64,000 bases of DNA from Oxyruncus cristatus (lineage: Eukaryota > Chordata > Aves > Passeriformes > Cotingidae). Position 1 is the first letter of the stretch. Every line of letters starts with the position of its first letter. The DNA is taken from the NCBI GenBank assembly GCA_013399855.1, contig VXAY01001039.1, forward strand, positions 803,807 through 867,806. Reading direction: 5' to 3'. Positions 23,481 to 36,565 of this stretch are shown in pieces. The notes under the pieces were generated by a model. The model did not search any database. It worked only from the letters and a program-made list of their open reading frames with translations, and was not told the origin of the DNA. A program made the translations under genes and the position numbers.

Positions 23481-25473
23481 AAGCATTTGTTGGTTTAAGT
23501 TGAAAGCTGGATATGTTTCTCTGCTGAGTAAATGTTTCTTTCCAGCTTCCTAAAGGACAGAAACCCCTTTATATTTAACAATGTTCAGCGTCTGCTAAAA
23601 GCAAAAGAAAGGTTTTTATAGCTCCATATTTTGGCCCAGGTAAAAAAACGTAATAAATGAAGCACAAGACAGAGGAAAGGGAAGAACCTAATCAGATGCT
23701 AAAGAGACTTCATGAATATTAAGTACTTTCCACTTAAGCAGTCTTTTTAATAATCTGAAACATTATTAGCAGTATGACTGCCTGCATCTACACCGGCTGT
23801 ATAATAGAGATAAAAGTCCCAGTTTAACGTGATTTTTATCAGCTTGCTCATGCTAGTGTTCAAGCTACAGAAGAAGTCAATTTGCATGGTGAAGAAGAGT
23901 TTTCTAACAAACAGGACTGACTGTATGCAAAAATAAATGCATAAATGTTGCTTGGTTCTTGATCTAGAAAATGATGGAGTAACTGATGGTAGTTTAAATA
24001 CTTCAGGGGTTTTGTTCCCTTCCCTCCAAAAGTATTCAACCTTAGTGCCTAAAGTTGTATTCAGTGATGCAAGAATAAACCTGTAAATGCACATTGAATA
24101 TTTTCTGGTAACTAATTATAGGAACTGTTTGTTCCCAAGGTAATGAATTTGATGTTAGTTTCCTGCATTCAGTTTGTTTCATGTATTGCAAAATGATGAC
24201 TGTGGGTTTTTTGTTTGTTTGTTTTTAAATGAAAGCTGTGCCAGTAAGTAAAAAAGTTTGGTTGCGACTTTCTTCTAAATTGCTTAAACTTATGCTCACT
24301 GCCATCAGGAAGATACTTGGAAAGTTCTGCTTCCTCAAACCAGTTGTGTTTTCCTGAGTGGTTTGCTCGTTCTTTTGGATACCCCAAAAGGTAATGCTAA
24401 TGAAGTGTCTACTATATTTGATGCCAGATGGCATTAAACTTTTATACATAATTAAGTGGATTATTAGATAGCCCTTAAGAAAACCCAAAACCGCAACAAC
24501 AAAAAACTCAAGCCACACTAAATCTCCTGCTTCGGGCTTGTCTGTTCCATTTCCTGCTCAGAAGGGCTGGTCTGCTCTGCCCCTTCCTCCGACATTTCTA
24601 CTCCTGTTTGGGAGCTGCTGGAGTGTTTGTTGTACTGAAGAGAACCAGGACCCGTTTGGTTTGCCCTTCACGTTTGCAGGTGTTAATTGCAGCCGAACTG
24701 TCCCCCTGGCAATGTGTCGGGTGGGCAATGTGGGGAACGGCTCTACCTCTAAACTTGTGAGACCAAGCCTAGTTAAGTCGGGGATCCATTTTAGGTGGTA
24801 CTATAATTAATACAGGTAACACTTCTGTCCAGATGTGTTCGCTCTTTGCTTGCGGAGCAGAGCCTGGGAGAAGGGTGCGGTCTGACTTCGTGCATGTTCC
24901 TCAAGCATGAATATGTTGTATGGCTCTGAAAGAGTGAACTGCAAGAAAATAAGAAAAGAAAAATGGAGCAGCATTTCCTACTACTTATTTATGTGAGCTC
25001 TGGGCTGCCTTACACATCTGGAAGCAGCTTGCTACTCTGTGCATTTGCTAGTGATTAGCTTTTTTTTTTTCTGTAGTGCTTGTAATTTGAGATCTCGCTA
25101 TAGAGTTAAGGAGGAGTTTCTATAGAAGCAGATACAATACTTTCTTCCGCAGCAGGTTTTTTAAAGCACTCATATTGATTGCTTTGAAAAATCTACCACC
25201 TCTGATAACTCAAATTCATTTCTTACAAAATTCACAATCACTAAATTGCTGTTGTCAAGCTAAAAAAGGTAAATGGGAAAGGATCTTACTTCTTCAGCAG
25301 TTCTTATTTGTTTCATCTGATGTATTTCTCTTGTCACTATGCCTCAGACCTTGTCTATCCAAGTAAATAAATCACTGTTAATACAAGTGCTTGAAAATAT
25401 TTTGTTCATGACCTTTGGAAAAGTTGACGTTAAAAATTAAAAATGGAGAAGGGAAACCGTATTTCTCTCTTGG

Positions 25474-25540
25474 AGTTTGGGGTTGGTTGTTTGTTTTCGT
25501 TGTTGTTTTCTGTTTGGTTTGTTTGGGGTTTTTTGGGGCA
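25474..25540 (+). repeat. GT-rich low-complexity tract (left arm of an inverted pair)
   Basis: Nearly pure G/T on the plus strand, with GTTTGTTTGGGGTTTTTT at its right end. A C/A-rich tract that reads the same way on the minus strand lies only ~125 bases downstream (25664-25736). Confidence 0.65.
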
Positions 25541-25663
25541 TAGGAGGGAGAGAGAGAGATGGAACCCTTACACTGTGACAGCATTTATGTGTTCTCTTTC
25601 AAACCTAAGAAGTGACTAGAAGCAGTCTCTGTTAGGTGATCCCCTTCTTCTAGCCAGGCTTGT

Positions 25664-25736
25664 TAAAAGAAAACAAACAAACAGAACCACCCCTCCAAAA
25701 ACAAAACAAAAAAACCCCCAAACAAACAAAAAAATA
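25664..25736 (-). repeat. C/A-rich low-complexity tract (right arm of an inverted pair)
   Basis: AAACAAACAAAC, ACCACCCC, AAAACAAAACAAAAAAA and CCCCCAAACAAAC words. Its reverse complement contains GTTTGTTTGGGGGTTTTTTT, nearly identical to the end of the tract at 25474-25540, so the two form an imperfect inverted repeat with a spacer of about 125 bases. Confidence 0.65.
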
Positions 25737-28680
25737 GTAACTTCGGGAACTTCTGGGAACAGATGCTGCATTTTTCATAGAGATGCTTTCCCAACTGATA
25801 TTGGAAATTTCAAGTCATATATGTACTTAAAATATTTGGTTATGATTCAAAAAAGCCCCTACAAGCTTGATTTGTTGTATTGCATCGTTTGAGTATCTGT
25901 GATTAGTATTTGTTTGTTTAAATGAAAAAAGATTTCTAGCATGAAAAGAACAGACCTAAAGTGGACTATCTGCTGCAAAGAAAATATGTACTTTTTATGG
26001 TACCTGTGGAAACAATTTCAGTCTATATGGAAATATATTTTAAGTTCTCTCTGCTCTGCACCATCCGCCACTGCCCTGGGGTGATACTTATCTAGTATCA
26101 ATAGCAGGGATTTAGAAGACTATGAGAAAACTGCTTTTTTGGGGGAGAGTGGGGGGAGCTGATGTCATCGTATGTCTGTCTGTAGCTTTCTTGGCCAAAA
26201 CAGTGAATATTAGTGCTGCACTGTTTATCGCTCCATAATGTGAAAGCCCTTTTAGTTATGGACCAATAATTCATGGGTTACACAGTGGTGTCGTAGTGAT
26301 TTGGAGCTCTCCTGGAGGGAGAATGGAGTGGCTTGAAGCTGTGGTAACCATCTCTTGCCCTAGCATTTTCTGCATCAGCTGTGTAGCATTTTTAGTTATT
26401 GCTAAAATTTGTGGTAGGAAGCTGCCTGAAATGAAATGTGAAGAACTCTGTATAATAATAAAATCAATTGGACTGTTTCCCTAGTAATTCTGGAGACTGA
26501 TGCATCATTAATGTTGGTAATACAGTGGCTGTCAGATCACAAACTTCTCAATAAATGTGCAGCTGGCAGGCTTTGATGGAAATTGGAGGCAAGCAGAGAA
26601 TGAGATTTAGGGCTTTGATATATGGGGTGTCAGCCATGTGATGAAGTTTTTATCAATTTCTGTCACTTCTGTCTCTTATGTTCACTACATATGTGGTCTT
26701 CCTTGCAGTTTCTGGTGGTGACTGAAATGATAGCTGCACCTTTTCAATGTTTAGTAATAGAGATAGAGGTTAAAAGAAGAGCCAAGTTCACTTCTAAATA
26801 CATTGTTCTGTATATGGTGGCATCACATCAGAAATGTAAGGCAGTGATCAGCTGTTACACAGTGATTTATTAATCATGGTAATGGAAACTGGAAGCAGAA
26901 TTCATCATCAAGGAACTTGCACAAATACAATAGCAAGGCAGTTGTTCAGTATCCTGATTAACTACTTATACTGAGGAGGCATCAGAAGAACTAGTTGAGG
27001 GGCTTTTCCAGTCCTTCTGACTCTGTGGGTTTGGGGTTTTTTTTCATATTTTTGCTTTAAACTGCTTAGTAAAACAGGATTTCTCTATATCTTTAAGATT
27101 AACCCATTTGAAAGACTTCCTAGAGCAGTTACTTGAAAGTATGAAATGGGGGTGTTGCAAATCCCTGTCAAGCTTGATTTAGATCAGAATTACATAAAGA
27201 GCTGGAAAGTAACACAAATATCTGCAACATAAAGGAAAAATAAATGAACTAGTTTGCTGAGAGTAAATACCGATAAGGTCGTTTGAATTTGAACACTGTC
27301 CACTTCTGCGTTGTGAGGAACACAAGTTTTCATTACGGGCTACACTGATTTACGTGTTCACAAAGTTGGGATGTGAGTTTTTCTCTCTTCGCACTCTTTA
27401 AACAAAATGAGGTTTCTAGAAACACAAAGCAAGCCTTTGCCCATTATAAATTTGTGACTTTGCATCACATTAGCAATAGCTTTGGGTGGCTCTGGGCCAA
27501 AGTTGGTGAGGTAGTTTCCCAGTTGTAGCTCCTTGCAAGCAGCGTAGGACCCGGGTGTGTGCTTTGAGCTGTGCTGCTGCAGGGGAGGGCATGCCCCTTT
27601 GTACAGGGGCGCGTACTAACTTCATTAGTTTCTGCTCTCAGCAAATTCTGGGGGGAAAATGGTTTTCTTGTTTGGATTTTTGACATGAAAAAAGTGACTG
27701 TGCAGATGCTTTATACATCAGCCTTGAAAAGATGATCACTTCTCCCTTGTCCTATCTCCACAGATTCTTCCAGTGAGGATGTAACCGGTACTTCTCCGGT
27801 ATGAAATTCCATGGAAATTTTTAGTGAAGCAATCCTGCATAAAATAAGTTACAGGAGTTTAGTTAAAAGAAACACTCTTTTAAAAATTTATAGGCTCATT
27901 CTCTATGGGCAGATATCAGAGGAATTTTTTTCAGCGTAACCCAGTGCTTTTTCAGTAGTTTATATTTGGCTAATGCCTTATCCATACTCCTGTATTTGCG
28001 GCCATTTTAGCTACAATGATTCTTTGAGTTGTGGTCAACCAACAAAAGTTCAAGCAAAAGTTTTTGGCCTATTTTGCCCCCTGGGATTTCTTGCATCTGT
28101 ACAAAAGCAGTTTTTCTTACTGAACACCTGCAGAGAAGTGCCAAGTGCACAAGAATTGGAGCAAAGTATTTTGATTTTTATCCCTTCTGCAGTTTGAAGT
28201 GAGTACTATGCTGAGTAAAGTATGCTGGAAACAGTATTTCCAGAAAAGATTTTAATTCCCATTCTAAGTACTTCACTCAGTGTGTCTTTAACCCTCCTTG
28301 AGCCCTAAACTTACCTGTTCACCTCTCGTCTGTTCCCACTTTCCTTGGAGCCTTTGAACTGGAAGCTGTGTTTAGAAAGCAAGCTATAATGCAAGCCCAG
28401 GGTTTTCTTACAGACATGTGCATGTGGCTGGTTTGCTGCTTTGATTTTTAAACACCATTTCTGTTTACATGTAGGTACCTCCCCTTGTTCTACTCATTGT
28501 TAAGTATCTCTTTCCTTAATTCATGATAACTGTATGCATATAGAGAGAGGTTTGTATGTGTTTATATAGTACTTCTATATATTTTTATTCTATATATTAT
28601 ATATTATGTATTTGACTTTCTTAAAATGATGCTGTCAGAGGCTTTTTGGTATGGTATGATTTTAAAGATTTTTTTTTTTC
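25737..28680. other. AT-rich non-coding, probably intronic sequence
   Basis: No coding evidence: ORFs are at most 83 aa. A TA-rich stretch near 28560-28611 resembles a degenerate (TA)n repeat. A minus-strand donor-like word near 28309-28316 has no matching acceptor that I can see. Otherwise nothing recognised. Confidence 0.5.
28560..28611. repeat. TA-rich low-complexity stretch
   Basis: Interrupted TATATA words (TTTATATAGT, CTATATATT, CTATATATTATATATTATG). A degenerate dinucleotide repeat. Confidence 0.5.
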
Positions 28681-28731
28681 CTGTCTTTCTCTCTAACCTT
28701 TCAATTTTTCTTTACACATCATCCCCTGCAG

Positions 28732-28778
28732 AGGGTCACCATGTAAGGCTTTGCTTCTGTGAATTTGATTAGACATCT
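28732..28778 (+). other. candidate internal 5' UTR exon (47 nt)
   Basis: All three 3' splice elements are good: a branch-point-like CTCTAAC (28691-28697, branch A about 35 bases before the AG), a pyrimidine-rich tract (TTTCAATTTTTCTTTACAC and on) and CCCCTGCAG ending at 28731. The 5' splice site after 28778 reads ATCT then GTAAGTAC, also good. Between them lies a short exon that cannot be coding in the ATG frame, because ACC-ATG at 28741 is followed directly by TAA. With A at -3 this ATG is in fair initiation context, making a start-stop upstream ORF if transcribed. It could be an alternative or tissue-specific 5' UTR exon of the gene starting at the left edge. Not confirmed by any transcript. 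Confidence 0.35.
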
Positions 28779-31700
28779 GTAAGTACAGGTTATATATTTT
28801 AACATGAGTAAAATTGCCTGAATAGGTCTCATTCTACATTAGCTTTTTGGAAGAGCTGCTCTGAACTTTTACGTGTGAGCTTCCAGGACTTAAAGTTGAA
28901 GGGTTTTTTTTTTTTGGTGCTGAAAGCCAAGCTTGCTTTTTATGGGTTAAACAGTGTTGTTTGTGTACATATAGACAATACTTATTTTAGCAAAAAGGCT
29001 TTGCATCTGGCACCTAGTCTCATAGGCAGATGAAATCATGAGGAATAGCTGGTAATGTCAAGTAGAATAGATGATAAAATTATTAAATTATGTAGCATTG
29101 TCTAATCTGCTCACACAGCTTTGCCTGTTACAAGTGACAAACTAATATGCCATCAGACTTGACAGCCCTTTTAGTTTATTGTAGAAACTCGACACAAACT
29201 GTCGTTCATGTGCTCTAGAAGTGATGTGTTTCAGATAACAGGAAATACATTCCTCCAGCACCTTATAAAACCATGCAGTTGGCTGAGTGTTACATGAAAG
29301 AAAGTATCCAGTCCAGTTCATAGTGACAAATTCAGCTTAGACTGAATGTATGTGGTTGTCCTCTTGTTTTCCTTTTGGTAGGACCTTGTGGAACCATTCT
29401 TTTGAAATTAGTGAGTAGGTTAGAAGATACTCAGAAAGTTTTTGTATGCAGTCTGTTGCAGAGGTGTACACCCAGAGCATGTGAAGTTATGCCTCAGCAT
29501 GGCATGATGATTTTGGTTAAAATCTGTCGGCTAAATCTCTGGCCTGTATGGTACTCGAAGTGGATGTTTCCATGCGTTTTAAGGCATAGGTAGAATTCTG
29601 AAAGGAATGGGGGCTGTCTTCCCAAATTCTCTTTTGGGAAGAAGACTTCCATCACTTGAATAAGCTGAGCTGCTTTGTTTTCATCTGCTTGCTCTCTGGT
29701 GCGTTGTCACAAGATGATCTGATATTTGAAATTTCGCCATACTATTCTAGTTTTAATAAAATTTTGCCGAAAGTGCTGATCCAGCTTAGCAAGAATATGT
29801 CACATCCGTGAAGTATGAGACATGATAAAAATTAGTTTTAACACATAGGATCAGGACCATTAAGATTCCCAACTAATTAGAGACTGAATTAGCTTTGAAT
29901 TAACATCCGATTTTCATATCTTTTTGAGATGGAAAGACAAAATGGTAACAAGCAAGGAGATGAAGCTTTTAAAAGTTCACATTTCTCCAAGAAGAAGAAT
30001 GGCTGGATGAAGATGAAGTTGTCTTTGTCTTATTTCTCTTTTCAAAATACATCATATAATTGTTGTTCTAGGAACTTAGTTTTGGTTTTCTGTAGGTGTT
30101 TGAGGAATGAGCCACAGTGTTACATTATCATCGCTGAGCAGAAGATAACACTTGTCTAAATGGTTTCACTGAGCTTACCGGCACTGCACAAGTTATACTG
30201 TTGCCCTCCAGCCACTGTGTGCTCCCATACCCTGTCTGTGTGTACATACTCTATTTTCAGAAGTCTTTCAGGAGTGCATTCAGGGTGTTTCAGTTACAGG
30301 CTTCAGAAGATATATTGGGCAAAAGCTTATGATTTATGTCTTTTAATAAGGTTTATTGTGATACTAAACCAGTAAAACTTACCTAACTTATCCTAAAACT
30401 GCTTAGAATAATTTAGTTGGTTGATTTTGACTTGTTTCTTCTTCTCACAAGTTGCAGTTTTTGTGGTGAGAAGAGTGAAGTAATCCTCAATACTGGATCT
30501 TTGGGGGAGTGTGTTCTTGTCTTCAAAAACATTTTTGCATTCAGTTGTTTGGGGCAATTGGTGAATGTCGATGGTATCCTCTAAAAAGAGGGGACAGTGT
30601 TTTGCTTGCTCTAAAAACTAAGTATGTAGAAAAAGCCAGAGTACATTTGGGTCTGTTTTGTGTGATTGCTAATTCAGACAGTTTTGAATCAAATTTTAAG
30701 TCTGTTTGAGCTCAAGTTCAGTTGAGCACATGATAGTTTTGTCGTTGTTCAGAAAAGTGCTTACATTGTCCATATACTTAAATATCATCAGCTGCTGAAT
30801 TAAACTCTGAAAACCCTCAGGTGTTTTGCTGGCTTGCTTTTATTACAGCCTCCGTACCTCCTAACAGGAGGTGAGTATAGGAATATCCGTGGTGACATAA
30901 GAATTTTAGGAGTAGAGCAGAAATTTGTAAGTATATCATGCTGTCTCATTTTGGGCTTGAGGGAAGCCAGTGAACTTGGTATGCAGTTCTGCATTCTTCA
31001 TGTAGTGGCTTAATGGCTGGTGAAAATACCATAGCACTGTAGAACTCAGTATTGAAGTTCTAAAGAGCCGTATAAAAATTTATCTCTCTAGATGTACCAC
31101 TTGCTGTAGTATTTCTCAAATATTTACCAGCTGCATTTTACACAGCAAATGCTTTGTTTTCCTCTGATCTATGCAAGTTCTACACGTTAGTAATAAATTA
31201 TTATTTATATTTTTAATCTGACACAGTTTTACCTAGGAGCTCAAGTGGTAGAAGATAAAGGAAGCTAGAATACTGATTTCACTAGCTTAGCCACATATAA
31301 AATTAAGGTGCAGAAAGCTAAGTGCAAACAGCTGCTGACTGTGACAAGGGGTACTTAGTGTATGTTGCTTTAATGATGTTAAAGTTCGAAAATAAGTTGA
31401 TGAGTATCTTCAGCAAGATTAATTTATATAACTTGTAATTTGCAAGAGGGCTTGACATTTATACCTAATAAATATTGATGGTTTGTAACTGAGTTGGTTG
31501 TGCAGACAAATGCCATCTGACTATTATTGTTAAGCTTGTTTTAACCTTCAGAGGACTTCTTAGGTTTTGCAGTATGTTTCTCTTCTATCTGGCAGAAAGT
31601 GAAGAACCAAAGTCTAGTGGTCTACTTACAGATGATACTTATAATGAAAAAGATTGGCAGTATGGGTTGGGGGGGTTTTTGTTTGTTTCTTTGGGTTTTT

Positions 31701-33235
31701 GTTGGGTTTTTTCTGTTTGTTAATTTAATATATATAATTCTTTAGCTATTCTTCTACCCCGCAAAGCATTTCAGTGAATGTTTAATTCTGCAGCTGTCCC
31801 TTCATTTCAGGGTATACCACTGCAGCAAAACATTCTTCTGGATTATTTATCCAGAGTCATTTGAAATTGTGTATAGTCATTCTATTTAAATAAGCTAGCC
31901 TTGTTTTGGGACCCACAGCCTACTTACTGGTGCTTAAGTGCTGTACCATGAGATTCGTAGAAGTTTCTTATGAGAGCTTAAAAAGCATTTGGAAAAGAAT
32001 ATTCTTCAATATATTGCCGTGCTCTCTTTAATGTAGGCCAGGGACAAATGCCCATATTAAACATAGTGCAGGGAACACACAGATGATGGAAAAGGAAGTT
32101 TGTTCTGGAGCACCCTGCTTTGTTCTGCAAGATGTGCTGCTACTGTTTTCTGTCGTTCTCCTTAGCTCTGATTCAGTTATGGGGTTTTGAGTATCTGCTT
32201 TCAGGAAAGTAAAAAGCAGTGGAGGTTACTTGAGTCATTAGGTTATGTGCATCAAGTGCACATCAAAGAGATTATTGCATTTTGTGGGGGAGAGTATAAA
32301 ATGTAGCCCTGGATTCCGACAGAGCCATTAATATGTGTAATGCCATTAACGCTGCAGAGGTGAGTGCAATGGGAAGGGAAGCAGTGCAAGCAGGACAAAA
32401 AGGTATGTGCTTGGTTCTATCGCTGACTTCTGGTGCAGCTTGCAAGTTGTCATGATTTGGTCTCTGCTTCTCTCCTGTGCCTCTCTTTCAAAAGGCTGAA
32501 ATCTCTTCAAGAAAGATGCAGTTAACAGGTTATGGAACTCGATAGGCTATGGAATACTGTGAATTAAGACCTTTATTAAATGATGATTTAACTTGCTTTC
32601 ATCCATGGTAACTCATCTGTAATCATGATGAGACTTTTCAGCAAGTGTTTTCTGATTTGACCAATAGATTAATATTTAAGTGTCTGTGTACTCAACAATG
32701 TCACCAGAGTTTCCTTAGAAGGAAAATAAAGCTCATTTGCATCACCAAGTATTAAACTGTGTTTGAAATAAAAGTTTTTCTCAGGAACATCAAGTTTTTA
32801 TCATTTGAAAAGCAAAGTGCTTTAGATAACAGTGAGGAGATACTACAATAGGGGAAGCATTATAAAGGTTTTGAGTACCATTTTCAAAATTATAAAGTCA
32901 GAAAGTAGTGTCTTAGGGTTGCTAGTCCAGTTACCTTGTAACTTACTTTGCTCACCTTTTTGGATGTGTAGATTGTTAGAGTAAACAATAATCTACTTGT
33001 CAATAGAAAGAATCGTCATAAGAAAGAATCCAGTTCCTTAGATCTTCTGTCTTCTCTGTTTTAACTGACCTAATGTTTGCAGAACCTGGTTAGGAACTCT
33101 GCATTACTGTAATTACATACAATAACAAAACTGAAGTCCTTTGGAGAAACCGAAGGCAATTTCCAGTGGTGTTTGTGGATGAATTAATTATTTTAATACG
33201 TTTGGAGTAATGCTTTTTAGCTCTCTCCCCCCCCC
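28779..33235. other. AT-rich non-coding, probably intronic sequence
   Basis: ORFs are at most 76 aa. A GT-rich tract lies at 31663-31722. The piece 32270-32350 has homeodomain-like CCATTAATATG and GCCATTAAC words and a donor-like GAGGTGAGT near 32369, but no acceptor. The right end is a C-run leading into an assembly gap. Nothing else was recognised. Confidence 0.5.
31663..31722 (+). repeat. GT-rich low-complexity tract
   Basis: GGGTTGG, G7, TTTTTGTTTGTTTC, GGGTTTTTGTTGGG and T6 words: a G/T-only stretch broken by two C. Several GGG/GGGG blocks separated by T could allow a G-quadruplex on the plus strand. Confidence 0.6.
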
Positions 33236-33319
33236 NNNNNNNNNNNNNNNNNNNNNNNNNNNNNNNNNNNNNNNNNNNNNNNNNNNNNNNNNNNNNNNNN
33301 NNNNNNNNNNNNNNNNNNN
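33236..33319. other. assembly gap of 84 N in a C homopolymer
   Basis: Nine C precede and three C follow the N run, so a poly-C or C-rich repeat blocked assembly here. Gap length may be an estimate. ORFs drawn across it are artefacts. Confidence 0.9.
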
Positions 33320-34340
33320 CCCAACTTTGGCATTACTGTTAACAAAAACTTTCCTTGCAAAAGACTTAATTGGTTGCAATTTGTTGAATAGATAGAAGCT
33401 GTCAGGAAATGGACAGCAGAGTTCTGTTGGATCCACGTTCTGTGTGGTTTTGATTTATTTAGGCGTTTTGGGCTTTCTCCCAGAGTGTTGCTGAAGTTTC
33501 AGCTTCTGAAAATTCAATCAAGGAAATAGTCTGTCTTGTGACTGACTTGAAAATAATATTAGTAATAAAAAGGGTGGAGCAAGACCACTGCTCCTAGGGG
33601 ACTGAAAACAATTCTAGCAGTGTGATCCTTCAGAGAGATACTGTGCTTCCTCTCTGCACAGCTGGAGTCCCAGGGAGTAGAGGTAGCTTTTGAGGCCTCA
33701 AGACTGATGGTTTAATGAACAGCTGTTAGCGTTTGGGGTGCTGGGAGCTGGCATAAACTACTATTATTTCTATAAGTTACTATTACATCTATTACTGGGT
33801 TATTACCTTAGTAATTTCCATTGCAAGTTCCCCTTTCATTTGTTTCTCTGTTACAGAACAAAAACTTCAATTGCTGATAACCCTTACTCAGTATAATGAT
33901 TTTTACAGGCTGACATTGGTGGTGGTAGAATGAGTAACAAGACCTTTTTTGTTGGTGTTTTTGTTTTTGTTTTTCATTTCAGCCATTGGAGCCAGGATAC
34001 TGGAATGTACATACACTCGTGACGTGATGACATGTGTTACATCTTACTAAATTAATACATTTCTGTGCTTTTCCTCACTGTTTGGGTTCTTTGGCCTGTA
34101 GTCTTTGAACCTTGGATTTTGTGCTCAAAGTCCTTAAGAAATGGCCAAATACAAAGCTAAAACATGAAAAAATAACAGCACTCTGATAATAGAAATTCAA
34201 TGATGGCCAGAGAAGAGAGGATGCCAACTTGAAGTAGCGAGTGTCTTGTCAGCAATTTGAATACTTTTCTAAATAAGGTCACTTAAGGTAAAAGTAAAAT
34301 GTTCTGCTGGAACTGGAGGCCAAGGACCTGTGGGAGATTT

Positions 34341-34358
34341 AAAAAAAAAAAAAAAAAA
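34341..34358. repeat. poly-A run (A18)
   Basis: Eighteen A. I checked upstream for a processed pseudogene or SINE body and recognised none, so it is treated as a homopolymer. Confidence 0.85.
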
Positions 34359-36503
34359 GTTCAAGCCTCAGAATCAGCAAAATTTGTCTTGGCTGTGTTC
34401 ATGTAGAAACAAAACTTTTTAACTTCATTAATGGTAGAATCAGTGTATTGCCATAGAGCAGATTGGAAATGTCATGTCAGTTTTTGAGTTTGGTAGTCTA
34501 CAGTTTAAATTCTTACTTATTTTAGTTATCTGCAAGTGTACTTGTTTGAACCCCCCCAAGCAAAACTATGCCTGCATTTGCCAGAAGGTTCTTATGCCAT
34601 CCAGGCAGGTTCCTACAAGTGTTTTTTTGGCAGAGTTTTGGTTGAAGTTCAGGTATTTGCACAGTAAGCTCAAAAGGAAACTTGAGTGTGTGAACCTTTA
34701 CGTACCTTCAGAAAAAAAGTTGCTGTAACCCCAATTTGACACAGGTCCAGTCATTACCTCCTGTTCGTGGGCTCTGACCTATGTGTAGCAGCTCGTTTCC
34801 TCTCTTCTCTTGAGGTTAAACTTGTATCAGCAGGGGAATGTGGGAACATTTGAGATCAGAAGGCTTCCAGACACTTGGCTGGCAGAGCTGCTGGCATGAA
34901 AAGGCTCGCGGTCTGGGTCTAGAGGGCAGCTGGTTTAAATGTGGGTACAGGGATGGAAACCGCTTTCTTTGCCTTCTTTTTCCATCTTCGCTGATCTAGA
35001 AGTTATTTTATTTGGTGATGTGGGAAGATAAAAGGTGGTGGGAGAATAAGCTCTGTGCAGACATGGGTCAGGAAAGTGCTGAGGAAGTGCATGGATGGCT
35101 TTGACCAAAGGTCCAAAGTGTAGATGAGCTGCTGTTGAGACAGCAGCAGTTGCACATGTGGAAGCAAGTAGTCTTCCCAGCACTTTTAAGTGGTGAATAT
35201 AGCTAAAGAGCTGGAGAGTGGATCTGCCTTCTGAGAAATGATTGGCAGGGCTGGAAGATAACTCATTACAGAATCAGCAGAAGACTGGGAAACATTCGTT
35301 TATGCCAATTCAAATTGCTCTGGTCCCTAGAGACTTGGCAGTGTGATTCACCACTATGAAATATTCAGGTTTTAATCATCATTGCATAGTGCAAAAATGG
35401 TAACTTGGTCATTTCTAAGATGTTGAGCTTTTATTCTGCATAAACAAGCATAAATGTATATGGAAAATGCATGTAAATAGGTACAAAGTATAGTTATATA
35501 TTAAACTTTTAAAAACATGAATATATCTGTAACATATACACATTTATATTTGCTTGTCTGCAGTCTGAAAAGGATTGTGGAAGAATCCTGTCTGCTGGGA
35601 ATGATTTCTCTGTGTTTTAGTGGATGAAGCACAGGCCACGGAACTGAGCGTCGGGTGTATTAGCAGATCAGCATGGTTTAACACAGAGCATTTAACGTCT
35701 GGTCATTTATTTTTCACAGTAACTTAGATATATCTCTGAACTGTTCTCAAAGCTTTACTTAAAATACAAAAACCCTGGTTTTGTCAGCATGTCAAACTTT
35801 GCTGGATCTGAAGGTGAATTTCTGTGAAAGCTGGTATTTTTGTTTCAGATTTGCCCGACTGTTCTTCATTGCCAGATTTACTGCTGCAGAACAGTCCAAC
35901 GCTGCAGATCACCCTTTTTTTTTTCAGCTGTTTTCTAGGAATCCCAAACCCTAGTACTTTTCCTTCTGAATCTGGCTATTCATACAGCCTGAAGTCATTA
36001 TGCTTCCTGTTATCCAAGCAAGCTGTCCCCTGATAAGCACAGACAAGCCATTCTGTTCTACTGCATCATTGCATCGTCCCATTTCTACCCTATCGTCGAA
36101 GTGTGTGGCACTCCTGGAAACACTGTGTTCCCAGCTCTCCCCCTCCACCTAGTCAACACAGCTTGCCTGCCAATTTATTCTCTTTGAATGTGGGTTTGGT
36201 CATTCTTGTATGGCTATGCCAAGAATTACTTAGTAATTGCAGTGGGATTTGGAGTGACTGTATAATGGAGGGGGAAACAGATTTGTATACTTTCTGCTTC
36301 TTAAAGACAGATGAGAGAGGGCTCACAGGTTTGTTAAAATACAGCTCGAATGCTGGTCCTTAACAGATGCCAAAGGCCTTCTGGTCTGCTTGATGATCTA
36401 AAGGTTTCTGTTTTAATACAATATCAAAGGAAATAGAAGTGCGTGAAACAATGGCTTTAACTGCAACAGAAGGAGCATTTGAAAACCTAACAATCTCTTA
36501 TGT

Positions 36504-36565
36504 ATGGGTTTTTGGTTTGGGTAGGTTTTTTTGTGCTTGGTTTTTGTTCATTTGTTTTGTTTTCC
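36504..36565 (+). repeat. GT-rich low-complexity tract
   Basis: GGGTTTTTGGTTTGGGTAGG, T7, and GTGCTTGGTTTTTG followed by TTTGTTTTG. Same family as the other G/T tracts. Confidence 0.55.

Larger units (their letters stand above)
22914..25473. other. non-coding, probably intronic sequence
   Basis: Contains the regulatory candidate at 23210-23480, a T/G tract at 24205-24228, and a moderately GC-richer piece at 24520-24780 without splice or domain evidence. ORFs (97-115 aa, both strands) are not recognisable. Confidence 0.5.

Noticed and set aside
33983..34050. Strong acceptor (TTTTTCATTTCAG) with a short open frame
   Set aside because: No acceptable donor and no recognisable peptide; the T-rich tract is one of the common G/T tracts.
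34341..34358. A18 run as the tail of a retrogene or SINE
   Set aside because: No coding remnant, polymerase III box or target-site duplication recognised around it.
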